DNA of 64,000 nucleotides from positions 1,901,423 through 1,965,422 of the forward strand of contig NZ_CP102283.1 in assembly GCF_025150565.1 (NCBI RefSeq), read 5' to 3'. Positions 24,656 to 33,448 of this stretch are shown here, piece by piece. Each line of letters starts with the position of its first letter. Within the stretch, counting starts at the first letter, position 1. The position numbers and the translations under genes are program-made. The notes under the pieces are model-generated. The model searched no databases. It was not told the DNA's origin and saw only the letters and a program-made list of their open reading frames with translations. This DNA comes from Granulicatella adiacens ATCC 49175 (lineage in GTDB: Bacteria > Bacillota > Bacilli > Lactobacillales > Aerococcaceae).

Positions 24656-24883
24656 ATCCCTAATAGCCAAAAAGACTATTAGGGACGATTTTCACCGTGT
24701 TACCACCCTTGTTGACGATGCGAGGCATCATCCACTCGAGCATCCTTATCGCGGATGAGACGTCCTGACGGATTGCTCCCAAGTGTACTTCGCGGATGTG
24801 GGGGATTGTCTTGCACCGACCGACAATTCTCTTCTTTCTCCCGTGGACAACCACTACTGCGCTTGTTCATTGCTTATATATGT
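24656..24883 (-). promoter_or_regulatory. T-box leader of tyrS
   Basis: Minus strand: antiterminator block GGGTGGTAACACGG, then a terminator CCCTAATAG...CTATTAGGG with T run (24656-24684). A TAC tyrosine codon lies in GAAGTACAC of stem I and is the likely specifier. The TGGT bulge matches the ACCA end of the tRNA-Tyr encoded at 10.3 kb. Confidence 0.92.
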
Positions 24884-24889
24884 GCATTT

Positions 24890-24918
24890 AGTATACGGCT
24901 TATAGTGCGTCATGTCAA
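24890..24918 (-). promoter_or_regulatory. tyrS promoter
   Basis: Minus strand: TTGACA (24913-24918), 17-nt spacer, TATACT (24890-24895), placed directly after the argS stop codon and before the T-box. Confidence 0.85.
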
Positions 24919-24921
24919 TGA

Positions 24922-26613
24922 CTACATTTCATCTGGAGCAGCCACGCCAAGCAGCGCTAGGCCTTGTTTTAGAAGGCTTGCTGTTGTTTGTACTAAAGCG
25001 ATACGGCTGTTGAAAGCTTCATCTTCAACGAGTACTTTTGTATGTGCGTAATATTTATTGAACGCTTGTGCTAAGTTGATCACGTATTTCGCAATCGCTG
25101 ATGGTTCGCATTTTTCTTCAGCAAAACGTACAACGTTTGGATAGTTTTCGATGAGTTTCAATACTTCCCACGCATCATCGTCTGTTAATGAGAAGGCCTC
25201 TGTCATATCCACTGTATGGTTGGCTTTACGTAAAATACTCATCGCACGAGCATGTGTATATTGCACGTATGGACCTGTTTCACCTTCGAATTGTACCACT
25301 TCTTCAAGCGCAAAGTCGAAGTTGTTTGTACGGTCGTTCTTCAAGTCGTGGAAAATAACCGCACCCACCCCAACAGCGTGTGCCACTGCTTCTTTGTTTT
25401 CGAGTGATGGGTTTTTCGCTTCGATTTGTTTCAAAGCAAGTTCTGTTGCTTCTTTTAACACGCCTTCAAGAAGGATGATTTTTCCTTTACGTGTCGATAA
25501 TTTCTTACCGTTCAATGTGATTAGTCCAAATGGAATATGGACAATCGTTTCAGCCCAAGGTAAATTGAGTTCTTTTAAGACTGCTTTTAATTGTTTGAAG
25601 TGGTTGGATTGTTCCATCCCTACCACGTAAATACATTTTGCGAAATCGTAAGTATTCTTACGGTAGTTTGCGGCTGCTAAGTCACGTGTCATGTATAGTG
25701 TTGCGCCGTCTGATTTTTTAATCAATGCTGGTGGTAAATCATATTTTTCAAGGTCTACGATGGTAGCGCCATTATCCACTTTTAGTAAGTTCGCGTCTTC
25801 AAGCATGTCGACCACAACGTCCATCTTGTCGTTATAGAACGCTTCACCATTGTATGAATCAAAAGTCACGCCGAGTAAGTCATACACGCGGTTGAATTCT
25901 TTTAATGATTCACTTCTGAACCATTCCCATAGACGAACCGCTTCTGCATCTCCATCTTCTAGTTTCTTGAACCATGCACGGCCTTTGTCATCGAGCGTTG
26001 GGTCTAGTTCTGCTTCTTCGTGGAAACGGACGTATAATTTAATGAGTTCTGCGATTGGATCTGCTTTTACAAGTTCTTCGCTTCCCCATAATTTGTACGC
26101 TTCGATGAGTTTTCCGAATTGAGTTCCCCAGTCTCCTAAGTGGTTGATACGAATTGGTTCATAGCCCACTTTTTTCTCTAGGTTTGCAATCGCGTTTCCG
26201 ATTACTGTTGAACGTAAATGTCCCATTGACATTGGTTTCGCAATGTTTGGTGAAGACATATCGATGACCACTTTACGACCTTGACCGTAATCCCAATCAC
26301 CATAATGTTCGCCAAGTTCTAACACTTCTTTTAAGACTTCATCAGCAAATGCACTACGTTCTAAGAAGAAGTTCGCGTAAGGTCCCATTGCTTCTGCGCG
26401 TGCGATATGTTTATCGCTAACGGCTTCCACGATTTCTGTCGCGATAGCTTGCGGTGCTTTACGTAAAACTTTTGCAAGTGTAAATGCAGGGAAAGCTAGG
26501 TCCCCTTGGTTCGCGTATTTAGGCACTTCAATCATTGATACGATTTCGTCAACGCTAAAATGCTCGCCGACTGTTTTTGCGATTTGTTCTGCAACTATTT
26601 TCTTATAATTCAT
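24922..26613 (-). CDS. argS: Arginyl-tRNA synthetase
   Basis: 563 residues. N-terminal Add-1 domain (~1-110), HIGH-type motif in [35 protein letters not shown], and the KMSKS-equivalent in [15 protein letters not shown]. The C-terminus carries the DALR anticodon-binding domain ([29 protein letters not shown]). AGGAG is 7 nt before ATG 26613. Its leader is an arginine T-box; tyrS follows 300 nt downstream with its own promoter. Confidence 0.97.
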   Translation of the reverse strand: MNYKKIVAEQIAKTVGEHFSVDEIVSMIEVPKYANQGDLAFPAFTLAKVLRKAPQAIATEIVEAVSDKHIARAEAMGPYANFFLERSAFADEVLKEVLELGEHYGDWDYGQGRKVVIDMSSPNIAKPMSMGHLRSTVIGNAIANLEKKVGYEPIRINHLGDWGTQFGKLIEAYKLWGSEELVKADPIAELIKLYVRFHEEAELDPTLDDKGRAWFKKLEDGDAEAVRLWEWFRSESLKEFNRVYDLLGVTFDSYNGEAFYNDKMDVVVDMLEDANLLKVDNGATIVDLEKYDLPPALIKKSDGATLYMTRDLAAANYRKNTYDFAKCIYVVGMEQSNHFKQLKAVLKELNLPWAETIVHIPFGLITLNGKKLSTRKGKIILLEGVLKEATELALKQIEAKNPSLENKEAVAHAVGVGAVIFHDLKNDRTNNFDFALEEVVQFEGETGPYVQYTHARAMSILRKANHTVDMTEAFSLTDDDAWEVLKLIENYPNVVRFAEEKCEPSAIAKYVINLAQAFNKYYAHTKVLVEDEAFNSRIALVQTTASLLKQGLALLGVAAPDEM

Positions 26614-26661
26614 CTTTGTTCTCCTTTTCTTTGGTTTTTATACTCGGATATCCATTTACAC

Positions 26662-26895
26662 AAAAAAATCCCTATACGACGACAGTCATATAGAGACGAG
26701 AATTCCCGTGGTACCACTCTGATTGCTCCTATTGAGCCACTTTACTCGGTAACGGCGAATCCGGATTATCCTACATTTCAAATAATCATTTCAAAAGTGC
26801 GGTTCATTTTTAATGAATGGTTGGCTTTCACCCTTCCAACTCGCTAATACATTCGGTTAAAAACTACTCTCTTTTTCATCAATTTTGCTATTTAA
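26662..26895 (-). promoter_or_regulatory. T-box leader of argS
   Basis: Minus strand: GAGTGGTACCACGG antiterminator block, followed by a terminator stem (TCTATATGAC with GTCGTATAGGG) and seven T residues. CGC in GAACCGCAC of stem I is the probable arginine specifier codon. Confidence 0.9.
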
Positions 26896-26904
26896 CTGTC
26901 ATCC

Positions 26905-26933
26905 ACTGTACCATAATCAGTACGAATTTGCAA
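26905..26933 (-). promoter_or_regulatory. argS promoter
   Basis: Minus strand: TTGCAA (26928-26933), 17-nt spacer, TACAGT (26905-26910). It abuts the stop codon of the small membrane protein gene. Confidence 0.65.
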
Positions 26934-26935
26934 TT

Positions 26936-27091
26936 TTACTTCTTTTTAAAATAGCGGACACCTTGCACCACTGAAGAAATGGCGAATAGTACAGCACAGA
27001 TTGCATACAGTGGTTTTGAAACCACCGCCAAAATCACAAATGCAATGGCACAAATGGCGTAAACAATACATAAATATAAGGACTGATTCAT
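26936..27091 (-). CDS. Small membrane protein, 51 residues
   Basis: 51 residues: MNQSLYLCIVYAICAIAFVI, a short SKP turn, a second hydrophobic segment, then the basic end VRYFKKK. Two transmembrane helices with a positive-inside tail. AGGTGAG lies just before ATG 27091, and the gene follows trmL by only 8 nt, so it is probably translated as the last gene of the queG-trmL transcript. Unknown function; I do not recognise a family. Confidence 0.6.
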   Translation of the reverse strand: MNQSLYLCIVYAICAIAFVILAVVSKPLYAICAVLFAISSVVQGVRYFKKK

Positions 27092-27099
27092 TGACTCAC

Positions 27100-27609
27100 C
27101 TACTTTAATTTATCATGGTCATACGTGTGCACGAGTTCAAGCCCTGCAAAACGTTGTTGACGAAGCGCTTCGTACACAACAATCGCTGCCGTATTCGATA
27201 AATTCAATGACCTCACATGCGTATCGTTCATCGGAAGACGCAAGCATTTCTCTTCGTTTTCACGCATGAATTCTTCAGGAAGGCCGGTTGTCTCTTTCCC
27301 GAACATGAAAAATTGCTCCTCATCGCGGGCTAAATCCACCTCATCATAGGTGTGGTTGGCGAATTTTGTAATCAAATATAAAGGACGCTCTCCTAAATAG
27401 TCGAGGAACGCTTCCATCGATTTGTGATACGTAATATCGACATCATGCCAATAATCTAGCCCCGCACGCTTCAAATGCTTATCATCCGTTGAGAATCCAA
27501 GCGGTTCGATTAAGTGCAGTGGTGAATTTGTCGCTGCACAGGTTCTTGCAATATTCCCCGTATTGGCCGGAATTTGTGGTTCAAATAATACGATATGATT
27601 TACCGTCAT
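27100..27609 (-). CDS. trmL: tRNA (cytidine(34)-2'-O)-methyltransferase
   Basis: 169-residue SPOUT methyltransferase. [53 protein letters not shown] and [19 protein letters not shown] are the TrmL hallmarks and form the trefoil-knot SAM site. It methylates the wobble ribose of tRNA-Leu. Start overlaps the queG stop by 4 bp (ATGA). Pairing with another wobble-modification gene makes a sensible operon. Confidence 0.95.
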   Translation of the reverse strand: MTVNHIVLFEPQIPANTGNIARTCAATNSPLHLIEPLGFSTDDKHLKRAGLDYWHDVDITYHKSMEAFLDYLGERPLYLITKFANHTYDEVDLARDEEQFFMFGKETTGLPEEFMRENEEKCLRLPMNDTHVRSLNLSNTAAIVVYEALRQQRFAGLELVHTYDHDKLK

Positions 27610-28814
27610 TTGTTTGCCTCTTCTCTATATTTTTCTTGTAAAACTACAATTGCTTTTTCTAATTCTTCGATTAACTCGATATCTTCCTTGGTTGGATTTT
27701 CCAGAGAGTCTCTCTTCTTCACTGCGGCTTCTTTTTGCTCGTTAAAATAATCGATCATTTCTTGATTCGACTCGTTCACAATTTCTGCCACTGCCCAAGC
27801 AGCTGTCCCCTTCATCACGGGACGCATATCTTCTTTCATAACGCGAAGTAAGAGCGGAACTGCTGATTTATCGCGGTAATTCGCTAAGGCGATAATCGCA
27901 TTTCTCTGCAATGGCTTCTTCCCACGCCACGACCCCGCCATTTGTCCAAAACGTTCCTTAAACTCTTTGTTCGAAATCGTCACAAGCGGCTTTAAGAGTG
28001 GATGTGTCTCTTCAACAGATGGTTCCATCTCTGGGTGCAGGTGGAAATCTTTTCCCTTATTATACGGACACACTTGCTGGCAAATATCACAGCCGTAAAT
28101 CACATGCCCGATTTTTTTACGAAATTCTTGCGGCATGAAGCCTTTCGTCTGCGTCTGATACGACAGGCAGCGCATAGCATTCATGCGTCCGTCGCCCAGG
28201 AGCGCACCTGTTGGACAGAAATCCACACAACGCGTACAATCGCCGCACCCGTAATCCACCATTTCATCGGTTGGAAACTCGATATTCGTAATCAGCTCAC
28301 CTAAGTAGACATAGGAGCCAAATTCCTTAGTGATTAAAAGGCCATTCTTACCAACAAAACCAATTCCTGCACGCTCTGCTACACGAACATCGATTAATTC
28401 GCCCGTATCAACCATCGGCTTAAAGCGGGAATCATCGTCTTGAACTTCTTCTTTAATATAATTGATTAATGCTTCCATGCGTCTAGAGAGAATAAAGTGA
28501 TAATCTTCTCCCCAAGAAGCCCGTGCAAAAGCCCCACGACGCTCTCCCTTCACACGTTCCGGCTTATTTTTTGGAAGTGTTGGATATGCCAGCGCAATGG
28601 AAATAATTGTTTTTGGAGTATCGAAGATTTTTTCTGGATAAATACGCTCTTCTAAGACTGGATGCTCGAACCCTGTCGTATGACCGAGTTCTTTGGAACG
28701 ACGCATGCTCTCTTCTAAGTGCGTAAAAGGCTCGGCAGAAGCAAAACCAATCTTATCAATGCCCAGCTCTTTGCTTTTAGCAATAATCTTCTGTTTTAAA
28801 ACTGCTGTATCCAT
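27606..28814 (-). CDS. queG: Epoxyqueuosine reductase
   Basis: 402 residues. Two [4Fe-4S] cluster motifs, [16 protein letters not shown] and [13 protein letters not shown], sit in a ferredoxin-like domain after the cobalamin-binding N-terminal part ([30 protein letters not shown]). The C-terminus has HEAT-like repeats for tRNA binding ([17 protein letters not shown]). It makes queuosine at position 34 of GUN tRNAs in the last step. AGGAGG precedes ATG 28814; first gene of the queG-trmL-small ORF operon. Confidence 0.95.
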   Translation of the reverse strand: MDTAVLKQKIIAKSKELGIDKIGFASAEPFTHLEESMRRSKELGHTTGFEHPVLEERIYPEKIFDTPKTIISIALAYPTLPKNKPERVKGERRGAFARASWGEDYHFILSRRMEALINYIKEEVQDDDSRFKPMVDTGELIDVRVAERAGIGFVGKNGLLITKEFGSYVYLGELITNIEFPTDEMVDYGCGDCTRCVDFCPTGALLGDGRMNAMRCLSYQTQTKGFMPQEFRKKIGHVIYGCDICQQVCPYNKGKDFHLHPEMEPSVEETHPLLKPLVTISNKEFKERFGQMAGSWRGKKPLQRNAIIALANYRDKSAVPLLLRVMKEDMRPVMKGTAAWAVAEIVNESNQEMIDYFNEQKEAAVKKRDSLENPTKEDIELIEELEKAIVVLQEKYREEANK

Positions 28815-29135
28815 CTAAATCCTCCTCTCCATTCTTCCTAACTATTGTACTATACTTCTCTTTTTTCACAAAGTTTCCTAATTTTACACAAAAAAAGAAC
28901 GCTAGCCTTCGGTGAAATCACTGCGAAAGTTAACGTTAGTCGAACATCAATTGCCGTGCAAAATAAATTACAGAGCAAGAGATACAAGTATAATAGCGCT
29001 TTTCTTTTTAAAAATCAACTATAAAGTTAAGAAATTCTAACGTTTTTGAAAAAAATTTTATCATTCCTCGAATTGTTTTAGTTCATTACTGAAAAAAACT
29101 TCTTTTATACACTTAAAGAGGCTTCTAGATAGAGA
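28815..29135 (-). promoter_or_regulatory. Intergenic region with queG promoter
   Basis: Minus-strand promoter TTGTGA (28866-28871), 16-nt spacer, TACAAT (28844-28849), ~30 nt before queG. Further out is an imperfect inverted repeat around AACGCTAG and CTAACGTT (~28899-28940). The rest is AT-rich with no gene. Confidence 0.55.
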
Positions 29136-29165
29136 AAAAGCAACTCAAGGAAGGAGTTGCTTTTC
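29136..29165 (-). terminator. Terminator of the last SseB-like gene
   Basis: Minus strand: AGCAACTCCTT pairs with AAGGAGTTGCT-like arms (CAACTC/GAGTTG) and runs into TTTTTCTC. The same hairpin recurs at 30609-30637 after the next paralogue. Confidence 0.8.
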
Positions 29166-30515
29166 TTATACTGTTTTCTTCTTTACTTCATTATACAATT
29201 CTTCTGTAATCGTAGCAGCTGCCATCGGATGGCCTCCCGGATTAATAACGACATCATAATACTCTAATTGTTCATCAAGCGTCACAATTAATCCTTTACA
29301 ATCTTCGCCACGGTGCTTACGAAGTCTCTTCCAGTCCGTATACACTTGGAGTGTCAGCTCTTTCGTTTTTCCGGTTTGCATTGCTAAATCAAAAGGAATG
29401 TTAGGTTCTATTTCAGTTTGCGGGTTGTCTTCCAAAAGTTGGTCATACCCATGAAGTCGCATTGGCGCAATGAATTTTGCGGTTTTTAGAGCTTCATAAA
29501 ACTGATATAAATAGACTTGGCTGAGTGTTTTTTTATCTTTAGTATTCAGCTTGCCCAATTGACGTGCCAAATATAACCACTTGATCACATTCGGATTCGT
29601 TACAGGAATTTCTGTTTCATCCATCCCTTTATACCGTGGAAGATCCACTAGTTGTTCCGCAAGAATAGTTGTTTCTTCTCCGCAATACTGAATTCCACGT
29701 ATTCCATCATAGATGAATAAGTCTCTTATGAAATTACGAATCCCTTCTTTATCAGGTCCGTTCTCAATTCGTTTAAAAACAAAGTTCTCATTTTTCCCAA
29801 ACATCTCTTTAAGATTATGGATATACGAACTTGGAATCAGTTGAGCCATTGGCATTGTAACAGAGAGTGAGCCCTTCTCATCTTCTGATGCATGTGAAAA
29901 TAGATAAGGCTCATCAGTTTCTACTGAATACACTACATAAATATCATCTACTAAAAACAATTTTTCTCGAATCAATTTATAGAGTTCTCGTCTTTTATAT
30001 TTTAATAGTACCTGTTTTGCTTCAAATCTTTTAGCCTCTTCAGCATGCACTCTATAATATAATTGCCAAATCTCCGAAATATCTGAAGCCGCTAATTTTT
30101 CACAATCCTCTTTAGTAAGTTTGCCCTCTTGTTCATCCACAAAAGCGATTCCCAGAGCAACAGTATAAGCATTATATAATTCGACATCTGGGGCATTTTC
30201 CGAATGCAACACCGTTCCCTTATAAATATCAAGTTTAGCCCCATCTTGAACTTTTGCCATCACCATTGTGTCTGAAGCTTCTTGTACCTCACCTTCAGGG
30301 ACCTCGAGTGATAATACATTTGTTTTCACAGGAGTTTCCGTCACACAACTCATCTTTGTTACAACAATTTCGTCCCCAACTTTGATGGACCCTTTCACGA
30401 AACCCACTACCATTAAGTCTGAAGGATTGTCATCTCCCTTAAAAAAATTAACAACACCCAGAGTAAAACTCGGATCAGGTTTCTTCTTTCCAAATAAAAA
30501 ATCGAATAATCCCAT
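29166..30515 (-). CDS. SseB-like protein with translation-factor-like beta-barrel, paralogue 1
   Basis: 449 residues, one of four tandem paralogues. N-terminal MGLFDFLFGKKK is an amphipathic basic tail; residues ~15-105 (GFVKGSIKVGDEIVVTKM, YKGTVLHSE) resemble a beta-barrel of translation-factor domain 2. The C-terminal ~120 residues (FYEALKTAKFIAPMR, VYTDWKRLRK, DVVINPGGHPM) fit the SseB N-terminal domain. The middle is helical and unrecognised. No signal peptide. Own promoter, nearly identical to that of paralogue 3. GGAGG precedes ATG 30515. Function unknown. Confidence 0.6.
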   Translation of the reverse strand: MGLFDFLFGKKKPDPSFTLGVVNFFKGDDNPSDLMVVGFVKGSIKVGDEIVVTKMSCVTETPVKTNVLSLEVPEGEVQEASDTMVMAKVQDGAKLDIYKGTVLHSENAPDVELYNAYTVALGIAFVDEQEGKLTKEDCEKLAASDISEIWQLYYRVHAEEAKRFEAKQVLLKYKRRELYKLIREKLFLVDDIYVVYSVETDEPYLFSHASEDEKGSLSVTMPMAQLIPSSYIHNLKEMFGKNENFVFKRIENGPDKEGIRNFIRDLFIYDGIRGIQYCGEETTILAEQLVDLPRYKGMDETEIPVTNPNVIKWLYLARQLGKLNTKDKKTLSQVYLYQFYEALKTAKFIAPMRLHGYDQLLEDNPQTEIEPNIPFDLAMQTGKTKELTLQVYTDWKRLRKHRGEDCKGLIVTLDEQLEYYDVVINPGGHPMAAATITEELYNEVKKKTV

Positions 30516-30586
30516 TCATATTCCTCCCGTTTTCCAATAGCTGATACTTGATACTTAAATTATATCATAGCTTATTTCGAGAATAT
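30491..30586 (-). repeat. Duplicated promoter / 5' end segment, copy 1
   Basis: About 96 bp here and at 33301-33395 are nearly identical: start of the ORF, ribosome binding site, leader with TACTTGATACTTAAATTATA, and the -10 TATAAT (minus, 30559-30564). Shows recent duplication of gene plus promoter. Confidence 0.85.
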
Positions 30587-30608
30587 ATAAACCACTAAAC
30601 CAGAGAAA

Positions 30609-30637
30609 AGCATCTCAAGGAGTTGCTTTTCTTATAA
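30609..30637 (-). terminator. Terminator of paralogue 2
   Basis: Minus strand: AAGCAACTCC and GAGATGCTTTTC form a weaker copy of the hairpin at 29136-29165, followed by T-rich sequence. Confidence 0.6.
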
Positions 30638-30641
30638 CTAT

Positions 30642-31979
30642 TTAATCTACTGCATTAAAGAATTCTTCTGTCATCAGTTCAGCCATCGGATATTCGCCAG
30701 GATTAATAACAACATCATAAGCCTTTACCAATTCATCAAGCGTTATAACTAATCCTTTATACTCTTCACCAAAGTGTTTACGGAGTCTCTTCCAATCAGT
30801 ATACACTTGAACTGCCTTCTCTTTTGTTTTCCCTTGTTGTATCGCTAAATTAAAAGGAATATTAGGTTCTATTTCAGTTTGCGGGTTATCTTCAAGAAGT
30901 TGGTCATACCCATGAAGTCGCATTGGCGCAATAAATTTTGCGGTCTTTGTAGATTTTGCAAAAATACAAAAATATGCTTTACCAATATGCTTTTGTTCTT
31001 TATCGTCTATTCCGCTCGATTGACGTGTTAGATGTAACCATCTAACTAAATCCGGATTCGTTACAGGGATTTCTGCTTCATCTACCCCTTCATAACTTGG
31101 AAGGTCCATTAACTCATTTGCAAAAATGAACGTGTCTTCTGTGAAATATTGAATCTTTTCTACTCCATCATATATAAATAAATCTCTTAGAAAATTACGA
31201 ATCCCCTCTTTTTCAGGTCCATTTTCAATCCGTTTAAAATCAACTCTCTCATTTTTCTTATAAAAATCTTTACGGTAATGCATGTATGAGCTTGGAATCA
31301 GATAAACCCATGATTTTGAAACAGTCATCCCCTTATTTCCATCTAATGATGCATTTGCAAACAAATAAGGTTCGTTCGTTTTTACTGAGTATATTACATA
31401 AATGTCATCTAATAAAAATAGTTTTTCTCGAATCAGTTTAAAGAAATCTCGTCTTCTCTGATCCACCTTCAGTTCTATTTCTTTTACCTTTTCAAATTCA
31501 TCAAAATGAGCCTTCCAATATAAACTCCAAATCTCCGAAATATCTGAAGCGGCTAATTTTTCACGATCCTCCTCAGTGAGTTTTCCATCTTGTTTCCTTA
31601 CAAAAGCGACCTCCAGTGCAAAAAGATAAGAACGATGAACTTGAATATCTGTCACGTTTTCCGAATGCAACACGGTACCCTTATAAATCCCAAGTTTATT
31701 CCCATCTTTAACTTTTACCTTCACCACTTTTTCTGAGGCTTCTTGAACCTCCTCTTCATTAACATAAATGGATGTAATAACGGTTTTTACAGGCGTTTCG
31801 GACAAACAACTCATCTTTGTAACAATCATTTCATCCCCTACTTTGAGGGTTCCTTCAACAAAGCCCTCAATGATTAAGTCTGTAGCATTGTCATCAACAC
31901 CGATTACATCACCTACTCCAAGAATACAGCTTAATTCTGCTTTTTCCTTCTTTCCAAATAAAAAATCGAATAATCCCAT
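30642..31979 (-). CDS. SseB-like protein, paralogue 2
   Basis: 445 residues. Same plan as its neighbours: MGLFDFLFGKKEKAELSC tail, beta-barrel segment (GFVEGTLKVGDEMIVTKM, YKGTVLHSE), helical middle, SseB-like C-terminus (KFIAPMRLHGYDQLLEDN, VYTDWKRLRKHFGEE, DVVINPGEYPM). It is closest to paralogue 1, sharing the whole RLHGYDQLLEDNPQTEIEPN stretch. The frame opens at 32003; AGGAG 7 nt before ATG 31979 and the shared MGLFDF start decide for 31979. It follows paralogue 3 by 20 nt and lacks its own promoter. Confidence 0.6.
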   Translation of the reverse strand: MGLFDFLFGKKEKAELSCILGVGDVIGVDDNATDLIIEGFVEGTLKVGDEMIVTKMSCLSETPVKTVITSIYVNEEEVQEASEKVVKVKVKDGNKLGIYKGTVLHSENVTDIQVHRSYLFALEVAFVRKQDGKLTEEDREKLAASDISEIWSLYWKAHFDEFEKVKEIELKVDQRRRDFFKLIREKLFLLDDIYVIYSVKTNEPYLFANASLDGNKGMTVSKSWVYLIPSSYMHYRKDFYKKNERVDFKRIENGPEKEGIRNFLRDLFIYDGVEKIQYFTEDTFIFANELMDLPSYEGVDEAEIPVTNPDLVRWLHLTRQSSGIDDKEQKHIGKAYFCIFAKSTKTAKFIAPMRLHGYDQLLEDNPQTEIEPNIPFNLAIQQGKTKEKAVQVYTDWKRLRKHFGEEYKGLVITLDELVKAYDVVINPGEYPMAELMTEEFFNAVD

Positions 31980-31999
31980 TTCGCTTCTCCTATTCCTAA

Positions 32000-33325
32000 T
32001 CATTTACTATCTTCTGTTTCATTACCCGTTTCGAAATATAGCGTTCCGTTAATCAGGACAGGATGTGGAATTAATGGACCTCCCAACGGTTGGAGGAGGC
32101 CTCTCCACTCTTCCCCGTACTCTTCATTGAATCTCTTCCAATCTGTAAAAATTGGAACAGCCTTCTTATTGTCTTTTAGCTCTTTCATTGCTACTTCATA
32201 CTTCACATCTTCTGCAAAAGAAGTCTCCCCTTTTTCGTTGGGTTTTGGTAATTCTCCTTCTACTTTGATAGGTACAATAAAACGTGCTGTTTTCAGAGCT
32301 TCCGTCAAACGGTTTAAATACAAATTGGATAAGAAATCTCGGTCTCTCTTCCCTAATGTAGTAGTATCTCCTATTTGGCCTATCATTAGCAAGCAACGAA
32401 CCACATCCGGATTCATTACAGGTTTATCAACCTCTCTTATTCCTTCTAAATCCGGGGCTTTCATTAGCGCTTTTGCACTAATTGACGTTTCCTCTGAAAT
32501 AAACTCAATTCCTTCAGCTCCATTTAAGAAAATAACTTCGTTTAAGAAATTCTGGATTCCATCTTTATCAGGTCCGTTTTCAATACGACGGAGCACAAAC
32601 TCATCAGGATATGTAATTTTCTCTTTATATGCCGCAGGAATTAAACGTACCATTGTTTCAGCTGGCTCAAGGCTACCATCTTTATTTCTTGTTGAACTTA
32701 TGAACAAAGCTGGTTCTCCAGTCTTTACAGAATAAACTGCATATATTTCATCGAGTGTTAATAATGTAGCGCGAACCTGTTCCATTAAAAGAAGGATTTT
32801 TTCAAGATAGAATGCATGTGTTCCATGTGAATGCTGTGCAGCACTATCATCACAAAAACGGATAGATTGTCTCCATATTTCTATTAAGTCCGCAATCGAA
32901 AAGCGTCTACGATCCTCATCCATTAATTTCCCATTTTGCCAGAAGAAAAATGCATTAATAATAGCGTAAAGATAAGAAGCTCTTAAATCATCTTCGCTTA
33001 CCCCTTCGAAATGCAAGACTGTACCTTTATACACGTTGTGTTTTTTACCATCTTTAATCGTTACCACAACATTGTCGCCGGACGCCTTCTTCACTTGACC
33101 TTTATTCGCGTCTTCAAGTGCGGATATGACAGCTTTTGCAGGTTTATCATTATCACTTCCTAAATTTGTAATAATGACTTCATCTCCAACGTGAATCGTT
33201 CCTCTTACGAGTCCTATAACGACTAAGTCTTCTGAGTCGTTTGGATTAGGGAGTATCTCTTCTACCCCAAAAACAACAGTTCTATTTTCTTTCTTCTTTC
33301 CAAATAAAAAATCGAATAATCCCAT
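32000..33325 (-). CDS. SseB-like protein, paralogue 3
   Basis: 441 residues. MGLFDFLFGKKKENRTVVFG tail, barrel segment (GLVRGTIHVGDEVIITNLGSDNDKPAKAVI, YKGTVLHFEG), helical centre, and SseB-like C-terminus (RLTEALKTARFIVPIKVEGELPK, PIFTDWKRFNEEYGEEW, HPVLINGTLYFE). The DVxINPG motif is altered to PVLING. It is closer to paralogue 4 than to 1 and 2. Own promoter, the twin of that of paralogue 1. GGAGG before ATG 33325. Function unknown; a cytoplasmic or membrane-associated role is inferred from lack of signal peptide. Confidence 0.6.
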   Translation of the reverse strand: MGLFDFLFGKKKENRTVVFGVEEILPNPNDSEDLVVIGLVRGTIHVGDEVIITNLGSDNDKPAKAVISALEDANKGQVKKASGDNVVVTIKDGKKHNVYKGTVLHFEGVSEDDLRASYLYAIINAFFFWQNGKLMDEDRRRFSIADLIEIWRQSIRFCDDSAAQHSHGTHAFYLEKILLLMEQVRATLLTLDEIYAVYSVKTGEPALFISSTRNKDGSLEPAETMVRLIPAAYKEKITYPDEFVLRRIENGPDKDGIQNFLNEVIFLNGAEGIEFISEETSISAKALMKAPDLEGIREVDKPVMNPDVVRCLLMIGQIGDTTTLGKRDRDFLSNLYLNRLTEALKTARFIVPIKVEGELPKPNEKGETSFAEDVKYEVAMKELKDNKKAVPIFTDWKRFNEEYGEEWRGLLQPLGGPLIPHPVLINGTLYFETGNETEDSK

Positions 33326-33395
33326 TCATTTTCCTCCGCTTTCCAATAGCTGATACTTGATACTTAAATTATATCATAGCTCATTTCGCGAATAT
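33301..33395 (-). repeat. Duplicated promoter / 5' end segment, copy 2
   Basis: Twin of 30491-30586, with the same -10 TATAAT and leader. Only scattered changes separate them. Confidence 0.85.
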
Positions 33396-33407
33396 AGAGA
33401 CAAAAAA

Positions 33408-33434
33408 TAAGGACCCACCCTGTGAGTCCTTATG
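33408..33434 (-). terminator. Terminator of paralogue 4
   Basis: Minus strand: AAGGACTCACAGGGTGGGTCCTT hairpin arms (AAGGACTCAC with GTGGGTCCTT-like pairing) followed by ATTTTTT. Confidence 0.8.
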
Positions 33435-33448
33435 CTTTTTGATTCTTT

